Shown: piece after piece, positions 9,198 through 17,677 of the stretch
Layout of the letters: every line of letters starts with the position of its first letter
Position numbering within the stretch: the stretch's first letter is position 1
Assembly (NCBI RefSeq): GCF_030286555.1
Contig: NZ_JASVWF010000002.1
Span: forward strand, 992,001-1,056,000
Direction: 5' to 3'
Source: Actinomycetospora termitidis
GTDB lineage: Bacteria; Actinomycetota; Actinomycetes; Mycobacteriales; Pseudonocardiaceae
DNA length: 64,000 nt
The notes under the pieces: generated by a model
What the model saw: only the letters and a program-made list of their open reading frames with translations
Told to the model about the DNA's origin: nothing
Databases searched by the model: none
Program-made: the position numbers and the translations under genes

Positions 9198-10354
9198 CCC
9201 GCATCCTGCTCGTCACGAACGACTTCCCGCCGCGCCCGGGCGGTATCCAGTCCTACCTGCACGAACTCGCGGTCCGGCTGCCCCCGGGATCCCTGACGGT
9301 CCTGGCCTCGACCTGGCCGGATGCCGCCGACTCGGACGGCCGGTGCGCCGCCTTCGACGCCGCGCAGCCCTTCACGGTGCACCGGCTGGCCACGACGATG
9401 ATGCTGCCGACCCCGCGGGCGGTCCGCCGCGCCACGGAGCTCGCCGAGGGCCACGACACGGTGTGGTTCGGCGCGGCCGCCCCGCTCGGGCTGATGGCCC
9501 CGGCCCTGCGCCGCGCGGGCGTCCGGCGGGTCCTCGCGAGCACCCACGGCCACGAGGTCGGCTGGTCGATGCTGCCCGGCAGCCGGCAGCTGCTCCACCG
9601 CATCGGGCGCGAGGCCGACGTCGTCACCACCGTGAGCCGCTACACCCGGGCGCGCATCGCCTCCGCCCTCGGCCCGGACGCCGCGCTCGAGCCCCTGCCG
9701 TCGGGGATCGACACGAGCCGGTTCCGCCCCGACGACGGCGCACGCCGGGCGATCCGGGACCGCTACCGGCTCGGGGACCGACCCGTCGTCGGGATCGTGT
9801 CCCGGCTGGTGCGGCGCAAGGGTCAGGACGTGTTGATCCGCGCGCTGCCGGCGATCGTCCGCCGCGTGCCGGGGACGGCGCTCGTCATCGCGGGTGACGG
9901 GCCGGACGCGGACCGGCTCCGGCGGCTGGCCCGCGAGGTCGGGGTGGAGGAGGACGTCGTGTTCACCGGCCCGCTCGCGCACGACGAGATCCCCGCCCAT
10001 CACGCGGCGCTGGACGTGTTCGCGCTGCCGTGCCGCACGCTCGGGGGCGGGCTGGACGTCGAGGGCCTCGGGATCGTGCTGTTGGAGGCCTCGGCCACGG
10101 GGGTGCCGGTCGTGGCGGGCCGCTCCGGCGGTGCCCCGGAGACCGTCCTCGGCGGCCCGCCCGGGACCCGGACGGGCCGGCTCACCGACGGGCGCGACCC
10201 GGCCGACGTCGCGGAGGTCGTCGCCGACCTGCTGGCCGACCCCGACGAGGCCGCCCGCACCGGGGCGGCCGGGCGGCGGTGGATGCAGGCGGAGTGGACC
10301 TGGTCAGCGCGCGCCCGTCGGCTCGAGGCGCTCGCCCAGACGGAGTCACCCTGA
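9194..10354 (+). CDS. pimB': GDP-mannose-dependent phosphatidylinositol-monomannoside mannosyltransferase PimB'
   Basis: 386-residue GT4-family glycosyltransferase. It opens with VTNDFPPRPGGIQSYL, the acceptor-side Gly-rich loop, and contains the interdomain VSRLVRRKGQD motif (GDP-Man phosphate-binding Arg/Lys) and EGLGIVLLEASATG (E-x7-E catalytic/nucleotide motif). PimB' adds the second mannose to PIM1 on the inner face of the membrane, the base of phosphatidylinositol mannosides and lipomannan. The GTG at 9194 overlaps the ripC stop by 4 nt; much longer in-frame readings upstream belong to ripC's antisense frame and were discarded. A 45-bp palindrome begins 7 nt after the stop. Confidence 0.93.
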   Translation: MTRILLVTNDFPPRPGGIQSYLHELAVRLPPGSLTVLASTWPDAADSDGRCAAFDAAQPFTVHRLATTMMLPTPRAVRRATELAEGHDTVWFGAAAPLGLMAPALRRAGVRRVLASTHGHEVGWSMLPGSRQLLHRIGREADVVTTVSRYTRARIASALGPDAALEPLPSGIDTSRFRPDDGARRAIRDRYRLGDRPVVGIVSRLVRRKGQDVLIRALPAIVRRVPGTALVIAGDGPDADRLRRLAREVGVEEDVVFTGPLAHDEIPAHHAALDVFALPCRTLGGGLDVEGLGIVLLEASATGVPVVAGRSGGAPETVLGGPPGTRTGRLTDGRDPADVAEVVADLLADPDEAARTGAAGRRWMQAEWTWSARARRLEALAQTESP

Positions 10355-10360
10355 TCCGAA

Positions 10361-10405
10361 CGAACGGCACTCTCGCGCGCGTAGAAGCTGCGAGAGTGCC
10401 GTTCG
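10361..10405. repeat. 45-bp palindromic repeat, copy 1 (perfect 16-bp arms)
   Basis: Arms CGAACGGCACTCTCGC (10361-10376) and its exact complement (10390-10405) flank the 13-nt loop GCGCGTAGAAGCT. It lies between the convergent pimB' and fadD15-like genes. Two further copies of the same length are at 25697 and 54810. It could work as a two-way terminator, but the conserved loop points to a REP-like element. Confidence 0.9.
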
Positions 10406-10427
10406 CTCGGAGAGGGTCGGCGACGAG

Positions 10428-12221
10428 CTACCGCTGCGCGTACACGGCCTCGATGTCGTCGGCCCGCTGGTCGGCGATGACGTTGCGCTTGAGCTTCATC
10501 GTCGGGGTGAGCTCGCCGGAGTCCTCGGTGAAGTCCGAGGTCAGGATGCGGAACTGGCGCACCGACTCGGCCTTGGACACCGCGTCGTTGCCGTCGTCGA
10601 TCGCGGACTGGATCTCGGCGCGGAGGTCGGCGTCGTCGACGAGGTCGTCGGCGGTCGTGCCCGACTTGCCGTGCTCCGACGCCCAGCCCGGCAGGGCCTC
10701 GCCGTCGAGGGTGATCAGGGCGGCCACGTAGGGCCGGTTGTCGCCGACCACGAGCGCCTGGCTGACGAGCCGGTGGGCGCGGATCCGGTCCTCGATCACG
10801 GCCGGTGCGACGTTCTTGCCGCCGGCGGTGACGATCAGCTCCTTCTTGCGCCCGGTGATCGCGAGGAACCCGTCGTCGAGGGTGCCGATGTCGCCGGTGT
10901 GGAACCAGCCGTCCTGCAGCGTCTCGGAGGTCGCGGAGGCGTTGTTCCAGTACCCCCGGAACACCACGTCGCCCTTGGCGAGCACCTCGCCGTCGTCGGC
11001 GATCGCGATGGTCACACCGGGCAGTGGCCGCCCGACGGTGCCGACGCGGATGTGGCCCTCGCCGTTCGCGGTGATCGCGGCGCTGGTCTCCGTGAGGCCG
11101 TAGCCCTCGTGGATCGGCACGCCGATCCCGCGGAAGAAGTGGCCGATCCGCGCGCCGAGGGCAGAGCCACCGGACACGGCGCCGCGGCACTGCCCGCCGA
11201 GGGCGGCCCGGAGCTTCGAGTACACCAGCGCGTCGAACAGCGCGTGCTTCCCGCGCAGCACCAGGCCGGGACCACCGGCGTCCAGGGCCTTCGAGTACTC
11301 GACGGCGGTGGTCTCCGCGAGGTCGAAGATCCGGCCCTTGCCGCCCTGGTAGGCCTTCTGCTTGGCCGAGTTGTAGACCTTCTCGAACACCCGCGGCACC
11401 GAGAGCAGGAAGTCCGGCTTGAACCGCGGCAGCTCCCCGGAGAGCTTCGAGGTGTCCGCGAAGTGCCCGATGACGTAGCGCTGCTCCTGCGCGGCCACCT
11501 GCACCACGCGGGCGAAGATGTGCGCCAGCGGCAGGAAGAGCAGCGTCGAGTTCCCGGCCTCCATCATCGAGCCGAACGTCTCGCCCGCGGCACGGACCTC
11601 GAACAGCAGGTTGCGGTGGGTGATCTCGCAGCCCTTCGGGCGGCCCGTGGTGCCCGAGGTGTAGATCAGCGTGGCGAGGTCGTCCGCCTGCACCCCGGTG
11701 CGGCGCGCCTCGACGTCCGCGTCGGGGACGTCCCGCCCGGCCTCCTTGAGGGCCTCGACGGCGGGCTCGCCGCCGTCGATCTGCCACACGTGGGCGAGGT
11801 CGGGCAGGTTCTCCTGCACCTTCTCGAGCGTCTGCCGGTGCTCGTCGGTCTCGATGACCACGCCGCGGGCGCCGGAGTCGGACAGGCACCACTCGTACTG
11901 CGACGCCGACGAGGTCTCGTAGATCGGCAGGCCCGCGCACCCGGCGGTCCAGAGCGCGTAGTCGACCAGCGTCCACTCGTAGCGGGTCTTCGCGACGATG
12001 CCCACGCGGTCACCCGGCTGCAGGCCCGCGGCGATGAAGCCCTTGGCCACGGCCACGACCTCGTCGCGGAACTCCCCGAAGGTCGTCGGCTGCCACGCGT
12101 CGTCCACCAGGCGCAGGTAGGCGGTGTCGCCCGGGTGCGCCGCGGCGTTGTCCCAGACCGCGTCGGTCAGCCGGTCGTCGTCGGCCACCTTGGCCACCGC
12201 CGGCACGCTGTACTCCTGCAC
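10428..12221 (-). CDS. fadD15: Long-chain fatty-acid-CoA ligase (FadD15-like)
   Basis: 597-residue AMP-forming acyl-CoA synthetase. The P-loop-like motif LIYTSGTTGRPKG (A3), GYGLTETSAAI (A5), GWFHTGDIG (A7, Asp binding ribose) and the ITGRKKELIVTAGGKNVAP hinge/A8 segment are all intact, with the A10 Lys region near the end. It activates long-chain fatty acids with ATP and CoA. Start: GTG at 12221 (MQEYSVPAV) is preferred because a GGAAGG lies 11 nt upstream; GTG at 12230 is only 2 nt from that site. The position next to pimB' matches Rv2187. Convergent with pimB'. Confidence 0.92.
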   Translation of the reverse strand: MQEYSVPAVAKVADDDRLTDAVWDNAAAHPGDTAYLRLVDDAWQPTTFGEFRDEVVAVAKGFIAAGLQPGDRVGIVAKTRYEWTLVDYALWTAGCAGLPIYETSSASQYEWCLSDSGARGVVIETDEHRQTLEKVQENLPDLAHVWQIDGGEPAVEALKEAGRDVPDADVEARRTGVQADDLATLIYTSGTTGRPKGCEITHRNLLFEVRAAGETFGSMMEAGNSTLLFLPLAHIFARVVQVAAQEQRYVIGHFADTSKLSGELPRFKPDFLLSVPRVFEKVYNSAKQKAYQGGKGRIFDLAETTAVEYSKALDAGGPGLVLRGKHALFDALVYSKLRAALGGQCRGAVSGGSALGARIGHFFRGIGVPIHEGYGLTETSAAITANGEGHIRVGTVGRPLPGVTIAIADDGEVLAKGDVVFRGYWNNASATSETLQDGWFHTGDIGTLDDGFLAITGRKKELIVTAGGKNVAPAVIEDRIRAHRLVSQALVVGDNRPYVAALITLDGEALPGWASEHGKSGTTADDLVDDADLRAEIQSAIDDGNDAVSKAESVRQFRILTSDFTEDSGELTPTMKLKRNVIADQRADDIEAVYAQR

Positions 12222-12319
12222 CCCGCACACACCCTTCCACCGTCGACCGGCGTCCCCGGCGACCTCCGGTCCGCCGCAGCCTAGGGCGCCCGGGGCCCGC
12301 CGTCACTACCCGACGGTAT

Positions 12320-12358
12320 CCCCGACGAAACGCCCGAAACGGACATCGGGCGTCGGGG
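12320..12358. promoter_or_regulatory. Imperfect palindrome between divergent genes
   Basis: CGCCCGA/TCGGGCG inner arms (8-nt loop) are extended by CCCCGA/TCGGGG outer arms with a short bulge. It lies between the fadD15-like gene and the SRPBCC gene and could be an operator; no known motif was recognised. Confidence 0.35.
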
Positions 12359-12380
12359 TGCCGCTGCGACCCCGGCGACC

Positions 12381-12866
12381 GTGCGGCACGCTGTCGCCGT
12401 GGCCGCCCTGGACGTGATCGACGAGACGTTCGTGCTGGCCGGACCCGCCGTCGTGGCCGCGGCGTTCGCCGATCCGGCCGACTGGCCGAGGCTGTGGCCG
12501 GACCTGGAGCTGCACGTGTTCGCCGACCGTGGCGCGGCCGGGCTGCGCTGGTCGGTGACCGGCCGGTGGGTGGGCAGCGCCGAGGTGTGGTGCGAGGCCG
12601 TCGGCGACGGGACGGTCGTCCACTGGTTCCTCCGCCTGGACCCCGCTCCCGGTCCCGACGGCGGGTCGGCCCGGCGTCTGCTCCGGGGTGCCCGGGGCCC
12701 GGCCCGGGAGGCCCTGCGGCGCCAGCGGGCCGCGAAGGCGATCGCGTTCGACCTCAAGGCCCGCCTCGAGGCGGCCCCGACCGGGACCGCGGGGTGGACC
12801 CGCCGCCCAGGGGTGCCGACCCCGGCGCCGGCCGATCCCCCCGTCGCTCCACTCGCCCCGGCATGA
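12381..12866 (+). CDS. SRPBCC-fold (polyketide cyclase/dehydrase-like) protein
   Basis: About 160 residues with the START/SRPBCC pattern: a short first strand with the DETFVLAGPAVVAAAFADPADWPRLWPDLE-type opening (split here by the usual helix), central strands GLRWSVTGRWVGSAEVW and a long C-terminal helix (ARREAL...KAIAFDLKARLE), then a Pro-rich tail. These folds bind hydrophobic ligands; the ligand is unknown. GTG at 12381 is the frame-first start, but GTG at 12399 is preceded by CACGCT 6 nt away and may be a leaderless start. The stop overlaps the next gene by 4 nt (ATGA). It occupies the Rv2186c position. Confidence 0.7.
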   Translation: MRHAVAVAALDVIDETFVLAGPAVVAAAFADPADWPRLWPDLELHVFADRGAAGLRWSVTGRWVGSAEVWCEAVGDGTVVHWFLRLDPAPGPDGGSARRLLRGARGPAREALRRQRAAKAIAFDLKARLEAAPTGTAGWTRRPGVPTPAPADPPVAPLAPA

Positions 12867-13663
12867 GGGTGCACGTCGTCTCCGACGTCCACGGCAACAG
12901 CGACGCCCTCGCGTCCGCCGCGCGGGGTGCGGACGCCCTGGTCGTGCTCGGTGACCTGCTCGACTTCGTCGACTACGACGAGCCCACGCACGGCATCCTC
13001 GCCGACATCCTCGGCCCCGGGGCGACGACGGAGTTCGCCCGGCTGCGCTCGGAGGGCGGGCCGGGGGCGCTGCGGGAGTTCACGCAGAGCCTGTGGGCGG
13101 ACGTCGACGACCCGCGGGGCCGGGTCGACGAGGCCGTGCGCAAGCAGTACGGGCGGATGTTCGCCGCGCTCGGCGCGGTGGAGGTGCCGGTGTGGCTGAT
13201 GCCGGGCAACGTCGACGTCCCGGCGATGTGGCCGGAGTTCCTGGGCGCGTACCCGCACGTCGTCCCGGTGGACGGCGACGTCGTCGAGATCGGCGACAGC
13301 CGGGTGGGGTTCGTCGGGGGCGTCCCGCTCCCGCCCGGGGTGGAGCCGCGCGCCGGGGTCTTCCGCTCCTACATGCGCGGCGCCGACGAGTTCACGGCCG
13401 CCGTCGAGGCCCTCGGGGAGGTCGACGTGCTGTGCAGCCACGCGCCACCCGCCGTCGCCGAGCTCGCCTACGACGTGGTGGCGCGCACCCACGAGCTCAC
13501 CTCGCCGGCCCTGCTCGATCGGATCCGCGCCACGCGGCCACGCCTCGCGCTGTACGGGCACGTGCACGCTCCGCTCACGGCCCGCACCCGGATCGGGCCC
13601 ACCGAGTGCGTCAACGTCGGCCATTTCCGCCGGCGGGGCACCCCGGCGGTGGCGCGATGGTGA
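12863..13663 (+). CDS. Calcineurin-like metallophosphoesterase
   Basis: 266 residues beginning directly with the first metal-binding motif: VVSDVHGN (D-x-H-G), then VLGDLLDF (GDxxD), MPGNVD (GN-D instead of GNHD), CSHAPP (H) and YGHVHAP (GHxH). The set is almost complete; the GNVD variant is also seen in YfcE-like enzymes. A phosphodiesterase or phosphatase is expected; the substrate is unknown. Translation is coupled to the upstream SRPBCC gene by an ATGA overlap. The next gene begins 98 nt downstream with its own leaderless-type promoter. Confidence 0.87.
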   Translation: MRVHVVSDVHGNSDALASAARGADALVVLGDLLDFVDYDEPTHGILADILGPGATTEFARLRSEGGPGALREFTQSLWADVDDPRGRVDEAVRKQYGRMFAALGAVEVPVWLMPGNVDVPAMWPEFLGAYPHVVPVDGDVVEIGDSRVGFVGGVPLPPGVEPRAGVFRSYMRGADEFTAAVEALGEVDVLCSHAPPAVAELAYDVVARTHELTSPALLDRIRATRPRLALYGHVHAPLTARTRIGPTECVNVGHFRRRGTPAVARW

Positions 13664-13746
13664 CCGACGTGACACCGCGGACCCGCCACACGTCCCCCGC
13701 GCGTGGCGAGGACGACGGCGGGGCGAGTCCGACCGGCCGGCGACGG

Positions 13747-13752
13747 TAGCCT
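13747..13752 (+). promoter_or_regulatory. Candidate -10 box (TAGCCT) for the Rv2185c-like gene
   Basis: TAGCCT ends 8 nt before the ATG at 13761 with no ribosome site between, the same arrangement as at 6252 and 41373. Confidence 0.5.
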
Positions 13753-13760
13753 TCCGCGCC

Positions 13761-14189
13761 ATGGCGGACGAGTCCACGCAGTCCATCACCATCGCGGCCG
13801 CTCCGACGGCCGTGCTCGACGTGATCGCCGACTTCCCCGCCTATCCCGAGTGGGCGGACTCCATCACCTCCGCGAAGGTCCTCACCCACGACGACGAGGG
13901 CCGCCCCGAACAGGTCCGGTTCACCCTGGACGCCGGTCCGCTCAAGGACACCTACGTACTCGCCTACGACTGGGTCGACGACGGCGTCACCTGGGACCTC
14001 GTCTCCGGGCAGATGCAGCGCGGCCAGCGCGGGCGCTACCGGCTCGAGGGCTCCGAGAAGGAGACGACCGTGACCTACACGCTGTCGGTGGACCTCGCGG
14101 TCCCCATGCCCGGCCTGATCAAGCGGCGGGCCGAGAAGAGGATCATGGACACGGCGCTGACCGGTCTCAAGCGACGCGTGGAGGGCTAG
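13761..14189 (+). CDS. SRPBCC-fold protein, Rv2185c/TB16.3-like
   Basis: 142 residues, a single cyclase/dehydrase-type START-like domain: SITIAAAPTAVLDVIADFPAYPEW is the family's typical first strand and two helices (shown here only as the recognition segment's first half), then a curved sheet, ending in a long helix with KRRAEKRIMDTALTGLKRRVEG. Proteins of this type bind lipids or polyketides and lack a conserved catalytic centre. Gene order with the ArsA-like ATPase downstream is that of Rv2185c-Rv2184c. The stop TAG overlaps the GTG start of the ATPase by one base. Confidence 0.85.
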   Translation: MADESTQSITIAAAPTAVLDVIADFPAYPEWADSITSAKVLTHDDEGRPEQVRFTLDAGPLKDTYVLAYDWVDDGVTWDLVSGQMQRGQRGRYRLEGSEKETTVTYTLSVDLAVPMPGLIKRRAEKRIMDTALTGLKRRVEG

Positions 14190-15427
14190 TGCGGGTCCTG
14201 CTCTTCACCGGCAAGGGCGGGGTCGGGAAGACGACGACGGCGGCCGCGACGGCCGTGGCCCTGGCGCGCTCCGGCCGTAAGGTCCTCGTGCTCTCGACCG
14301 ACCCGGCGCACTCGCTGGGCGACGCGTTCGACGTCACCCTCGGCGGCGAGCCCGCCGAGGTCGACGGCACGTCCCTGCCCGGGCTCTACGCCGCGCACGT
14401 CGACACCCGCGCGCTCGTCGACGAGGCCTGGGAGCCGCTGCGGGCGCAGCTGCGCACGCTGCTGTCCGGCGCGGGCGTCGAGGACATCGTCGCCGACGAG
14501 CTCACCGTCCTGCCCGGGGTCGAGGACCTGCTCGCGCTCGAGCAGGTGCGCCGGGCCACCCAGGACGGGCCGTGGGAGGTCGTCGTCGTCGACTGCGGCC
14601 CGACGGCCGAGACGCTGCGCCTGCTCAGCCTCCCCGAGGCCCTCGGTGGCTACCTCGAGCGCCTGTTCCCCGCCCACCGCCGCGCGGTGCGCGGGGTCCT
14701 GGCCGGCCTCGCCGGCAGCGGGGCGACCGTGGCGAGGTGGGACGCGGCCGCGGCGTCGCTGTCCCGGCTGGCCGAGCAGCTCTCGGGGCTGCGCGCGATG
14801 CTCGCCGACCGGTCCACCACCACGGTCCGGCTCGTGCTCACCCCGGAGCGTGTCGTCGCCGCGGAGACCCGGCGGACGATCACCGCGCTGGCCCTGCACG
14901 AGCTGCACGTCGACGGCCTCGTCGCGAATCGTCTCGTGCCCGATCCCGGGACCGGCCGCAGCGCCGCCGTGCAGTGGCTGCGCGTCCGCCGTCGCGAACA
15001 GGAGGACGTCCTCGCCGAGCTCGCCGAGCTGACCACCGGCGCCGGGGTCCCCGTCCGGACCGTCGCGCACCGGGCCGGTGAGCCGGTCGGGCTCGACGAC
15101 CTCGCCGAGCTCGCCGTGGACCTCTACGGCGACGACGACCCGCTCGACGGCGGGAGCGCCCGGCCCCTGATGGAGCTGCGGCGGACCGCGGGGGAGGGGA
15201 CCTCGGTGGACAGCGAGTACGCGCTGGACCTGCAGGTCCCGGGCATCGGCGACGGTGAGGTCGACCTGGTGCGCATCGGTGACGACCTCGCGGTCACCGT
15301 CGGGGGGCGCCGCCGGACCGTGGCGCTGCCCCCGGTGCTGCGCCGCTGCGAGGTCACCGGGGCCGACCTCGACGACGACGTGCTCTCGGTCGCGTTCCGC
15401 CCGGACCCGTCGGTGTGGATGCGATGA
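14189..15427 (+). CDS. ArsA/GET3-family ATPase (Rv2184c-like)
   Basis: 412-residue P-loop ATPase. The deviant Walker A GKGGVGKTTTAAAT opens the protein, followed by the A'-motif LSTDPAHSLGDAF (the ArsA signature DPAH) and Walker B VVVVDCGPTAETLRLL. The C-terminal ~120 residues add a small beta domain (SEYALDLQVPGI...VTVGGRRRTVALP) seen in actinobacterial members. Family members handle tail-anchored proteins or metalloids; no ars genes are near, so arsenite transport is unlikely. GTG at 14189 overlaps the preceding TAG by one base; the stop overlaps the next start by 4 nt. Confidence 0.88.
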   Translation: MRVLLFTGKGGVGKTTTAAATAVALARSGRKVLVLSTDPAHSLGDAFDVTLGGEPAEVDGTSLPGLYAAHVDTRALVDEAWEPLRAQLRTLLSGAGVEDIVADELTVLPGVEDLLALEQVRRATQDGPWEVVVVDCGPTAETLRLLSLPEALGGYLERLFPAHRRAVRGVLAGLAGSGATVARWDAAAASLSRLAEQLSGLRAMLADRSTTTVRLVLTPERVVAAETRRTITALALHELHVDGLVANRLVPDPGTGRSAAVQWLRVRRREQEDVLAELAELTTGAGVPVRTVAHRAGEPVGLDDLAELAVDLYGDDDPLDGGSARPLMELRRTAGEGTSVDSEYALDLQVPGIGDGEVDLVRIGDDLAVTVGGRRRTVALPPVLRRCEVTGADLDDDVLSVAFRPDPSVWMR

Positions 15428-16134
15428 GCGGGGCCGGGGGGAGCACGGAGGCCGACCGGGTGGCGCGTGAGCGCCTCGCCCGCGAGGCCCGCGAGACCGC
15501 GACGACGTTGCTGGACTGGGTCGGGACCCGCGTGGAGGGGGCCGACGGGGGTGCCGAGCGCCCGCGTCAGAGCCCGGGCCCGTGCACCTGGTGCCCGGTC
15601 TGCGCGCTGGCCGCCGCCCTGCGCGGGGAGCAGCCGGAGCTGACGGCGACCCTGGCCGAGCAGGCGTCCGGACTGCTGGTGCTGCTGCGCCTCCTGGTCC
15701 AGGCGCACGCGACCGGGACCCACGAGCACCACGCACCGGCGCCCGACCCGACGTTCCCCGACCCGACGCCGGGTGCCGCTCCGGCCGGGTGGCCGTCCGA
15801 GTGGGGCACGCCGACCTGGACGACGGACGTCCCGTGGGAGACCGCGCCGCACGCCGTCTTCGACCCCGAGCCGGTGCCCGCGCGCGACGACCCCGCGGAC
15901 GCGGCCGACGTCGACCCCCGGCCCGCCGACCGCCCCACTGGCAAGCGCGGGCCGCGCCCGAGCCCGCGCCACTCCCTCGGCGACCCGACACCGGCCGACC
16001 CGAGACCGGCCGACCCGACACCGGCCGCCGCGGCCCCTTCGCCGGGCGGCCCCACCACCACCGCGCCGGCACCGGAGCGCGCCCGCCGCGGCGTCCAGCG
16101 CATCCCGGTCCGTCGCCGGCCCCGCCCGTGCTGA
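15424..16134 (+). CDS. Conserved actinobacterial protein with CxxCPxC motif and disordered tail
   Basis: 236 residues. The first ~95 are helical with a central CTWCPVC motif that could bind a metal and a leucine-rich helix ([14 protein letters not shown]); the remaining ~140 are Pro/Asp/Thr-rich and disordered, containing DPTPADPRPADPTPA-type repeats. It is in the Rv2183c position, downstream of the ArsA-like ATPase and overlapping it by 4 nt, so the two may act together. The tail shares 7 nt with the start of the ROK kinase gene. Function unknown. Confidence 0.75.
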   Translation: MSGAGGSTEADRVARERLAREARETATTLLDWVGTRVEGADGGAERPRQSPGPCTWCPVCALAAALRGEQPELTATLAEQASGLLVLLRLLVQAHATGTHEHHAPAPDPTFPDPTPGAAPAGWPSEWGTPTWTTDVPWETAPHAVFDPEPVPARDDPADAADVDPRPADRPTGKRGPRPSPRHSLGDPTPADPRPADPTPAAAAPSPGGPTTTAPAPERARRGVQRIPVRRRPRPC

Positions 16135-17081
16135 CGGTCGGGGTCGACGTCGGGGGCACCACGGTCAAGGCGGCCCTGGTCGACGCCGACGGTGCGCTGC
16201 TCGCGACCCGGGTCGCCCCCACGCCGCGTCGTCCCCACGAGCTCGACGACGCCGTCGCCCAGCTCGTCGAGCAGCTGTCCGTCGAGGCCCGCACCCGGGA
16301 CCGCGAGGTCGGGGCGGTCGGGCTCGCGGTGGCGGGGTTCGTCGACCCGGAGCGGCGCTCGGTGTCCTTCGGTGCCCACCTCCCGTGGCGTGACGAGCCG
16401 GTGGTCGAGCGCATGACGGTCCGCCTCGGCGTACCCGTCACCCTCGAGCACGACGCGAACGCCGCCGGCCTCGCCGAGCACCGCGTCGGGGCCGCGGCCG
16501 GGGCGCGGGTCGCCTGCCTCGTCGCGCTGGGCACCGGCATCGGCGCGGCGCTCGTCGTCGACGGGCAGGTCTTCCGGGGAGCCCACGGCGTGGCCCCGGA
16601 ACTCGGCCACGTCGTCGTCGTCCCGGACGGGCGACCGTGCCCGTGCGGCAAGCGGGGGTGCCTGGAGCGCTACTGCAGCGGCACCGCCCTGGGCGCGAGC
16701 GCGGACGAGCTGGTGTCGGCCAGCGAGGACTTCTCGACGCTGCGCGCCACCTGGGAGCGCGGCCTGCCGATCTCGGGCCGCGACGTCGCCCAGGCCGCCG
16801 CGGCGGGGGACTCGGTGGCGAAGCGGGTGGTGCTCGACTTCGCGGGCTGGCTCGGCCGCGGCCTCGCGCTGGTCGCGGACGTCTTCGACCCCGACGTCGT
16901 CGTCCTCGGGGGCGAGGTCTCCGCGTCCGCGCCGCTGTTCCTGGACGACGCCCGCGCCGGGTACGCGCAGGAGGTCACCGGCCGGGGCCACCGGCGGCTG
17001 GCCGACGTGCGGGCGGCCACCCTCGGCGGGGACGCCGGGATGATCGGTGCGGCGCTGGACGCCCGGGAGCGCGGGCTCTAG
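16128..17081 (+). CDS. ROK-family sugar kinase (glucokinase-like)
   Basis: 317 residues. The ATP phosphate-1 loop GVDVGGTTVKAALVD starts the protein; EHDANAAGLAEHRVG carries the catalytic Asp, GTGIGAALVVDG the phosphate-2 loop, and CPCGKRGCLERYCSG the ROK zinc motif (C-x-CGxxGC). The C-terminal VVLGGEVSAS forms the adenosine site. Most relatives with this set phosphorylate glucose; N-acetylmannosamine kinase cannot be excluded. The start GTG at 16128 overlaps the previous gene by 7 nt. Convergent with the membrane-protein gene, sharing four bases around the stop codons. Confidence 0.87.
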   Translation: MLTVGVDVGGTTVKAALVDADGALLATRVAPTPRRPHELDDAVAQLVEQLSVEARTRDREVGAVGLAVAGFVDPERRSVSFGAHLPWRDEPVVERMTVRLGVPVTLEHDANAAGLAEHRVGAAAGARVACLVALGTGIGAALVVDGQVFRGAHGVAPELGHVVVVPDGRPCPCGKRGCLERYCSGTALGASADELVSASEDFSTLRATWERGLPISGRDVAQAAAAGDSVAKRVVLDFAGWLGRGLALVADVFDPDVVVLGGEVSASAPLFLDDARAGYAQEVTGRGHRRLADVRAATLGGDAGMIGAALDARERGL

Positions 17082-17677
17082 ACGGTGCCCTCGGGGTCGT
17101 CGGACCCGGAGGGGCGTCGCATCCCGACGACGAGCCAGCCCAGCCCGGCGGCCATCGCCAGCAGGCCCGGGACGATGCCGAGCCCGGCGATCCCGCCGAC
17201 GAGGCCGGGCAGGGCGAGGAGCACCACCCCGACGACGAGCAGCAGCAGTCCGAACAGGCTGGACATGCCGATGCGGGGCAGCGGCGGGGGCTCCGGCGGG
17301 ACGAAGTGCTCGTCCTCGGGCCGGGCGGGCGGGTGCGGCCGGTGCGGCTGCTGCGCGGCCGGTGTCATCGGCGGGGCCGGCCGGGGCGGCTCCGGGGCCG
17401 GGTCGGCCGGGGGCGAGGAGAACAGGTCGTCCACGGGGCGCTCGGGGTGCGCGGCCGGCTGGCCCTGCGGCGGCGTGGCGACCCCGAGGCCGGACGACGG
17501 ACCGTCCAGGTCGTCGGGTGCCTCCGGCCAGCGCGGGGCGCCCGTGGACGCCCAGTCGGCCACGATGTCGGCGAACGCCGCGTCGACGTCGTCGGGCAGC
17601 TCGAAGCGGCGGGCGCCGGCGGAGCCGGACCCGGACTCGTCGCGCCGGGTGGAGTCCTCGGGGTCGGGTGAACTCAT
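17078..17677 (-). CDS. Conserved membrane protein with disordered N-terminus
   Basis: 199 residues: an acidic/Pro-rich cytosolic half (with the recurring FADIVADWASTGAPRWP segment, about residues 35-50) followed by two closely spaced hydrophobic helices (about 138-158 and 162-185) and a short basic tail. No enzymatic motif. The ATG at 17677 overlaps the stop of the alpha/beta hydrolase upstream (ATGA), so the pair is likely a two-gene operon. Role unknown; perhaps a membrane partner of the hydrolase. Confidence 0.72.
   Translation of the reverse strand: MSSPDPEDSTRRDESGSGSAGARRFELPDDVDAAFADIVADWASTGAPRWPEAPDDLDGPSSGLGVATPPQGQPAAHPERPVDDLFSSPPADPAPEPPRPAPPMTPAAQQPHRPHPPARPEDEHFVPPEPPPLPRIGMSSLFGLLLLVVGVVLLALPGLVGGIAGLGIVPGLLAMAAGLGWLVVGMRRPSGSDDPEGTV

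Noticed and set aside
10000..11976. 658-codon open frame on the minus strand spanning the end of pimB' and the fadD15-like gene
   Set aside because: Shifted frame of the acyl-CoA ligase that reads through the palindromic repeat; no recognisable protein.
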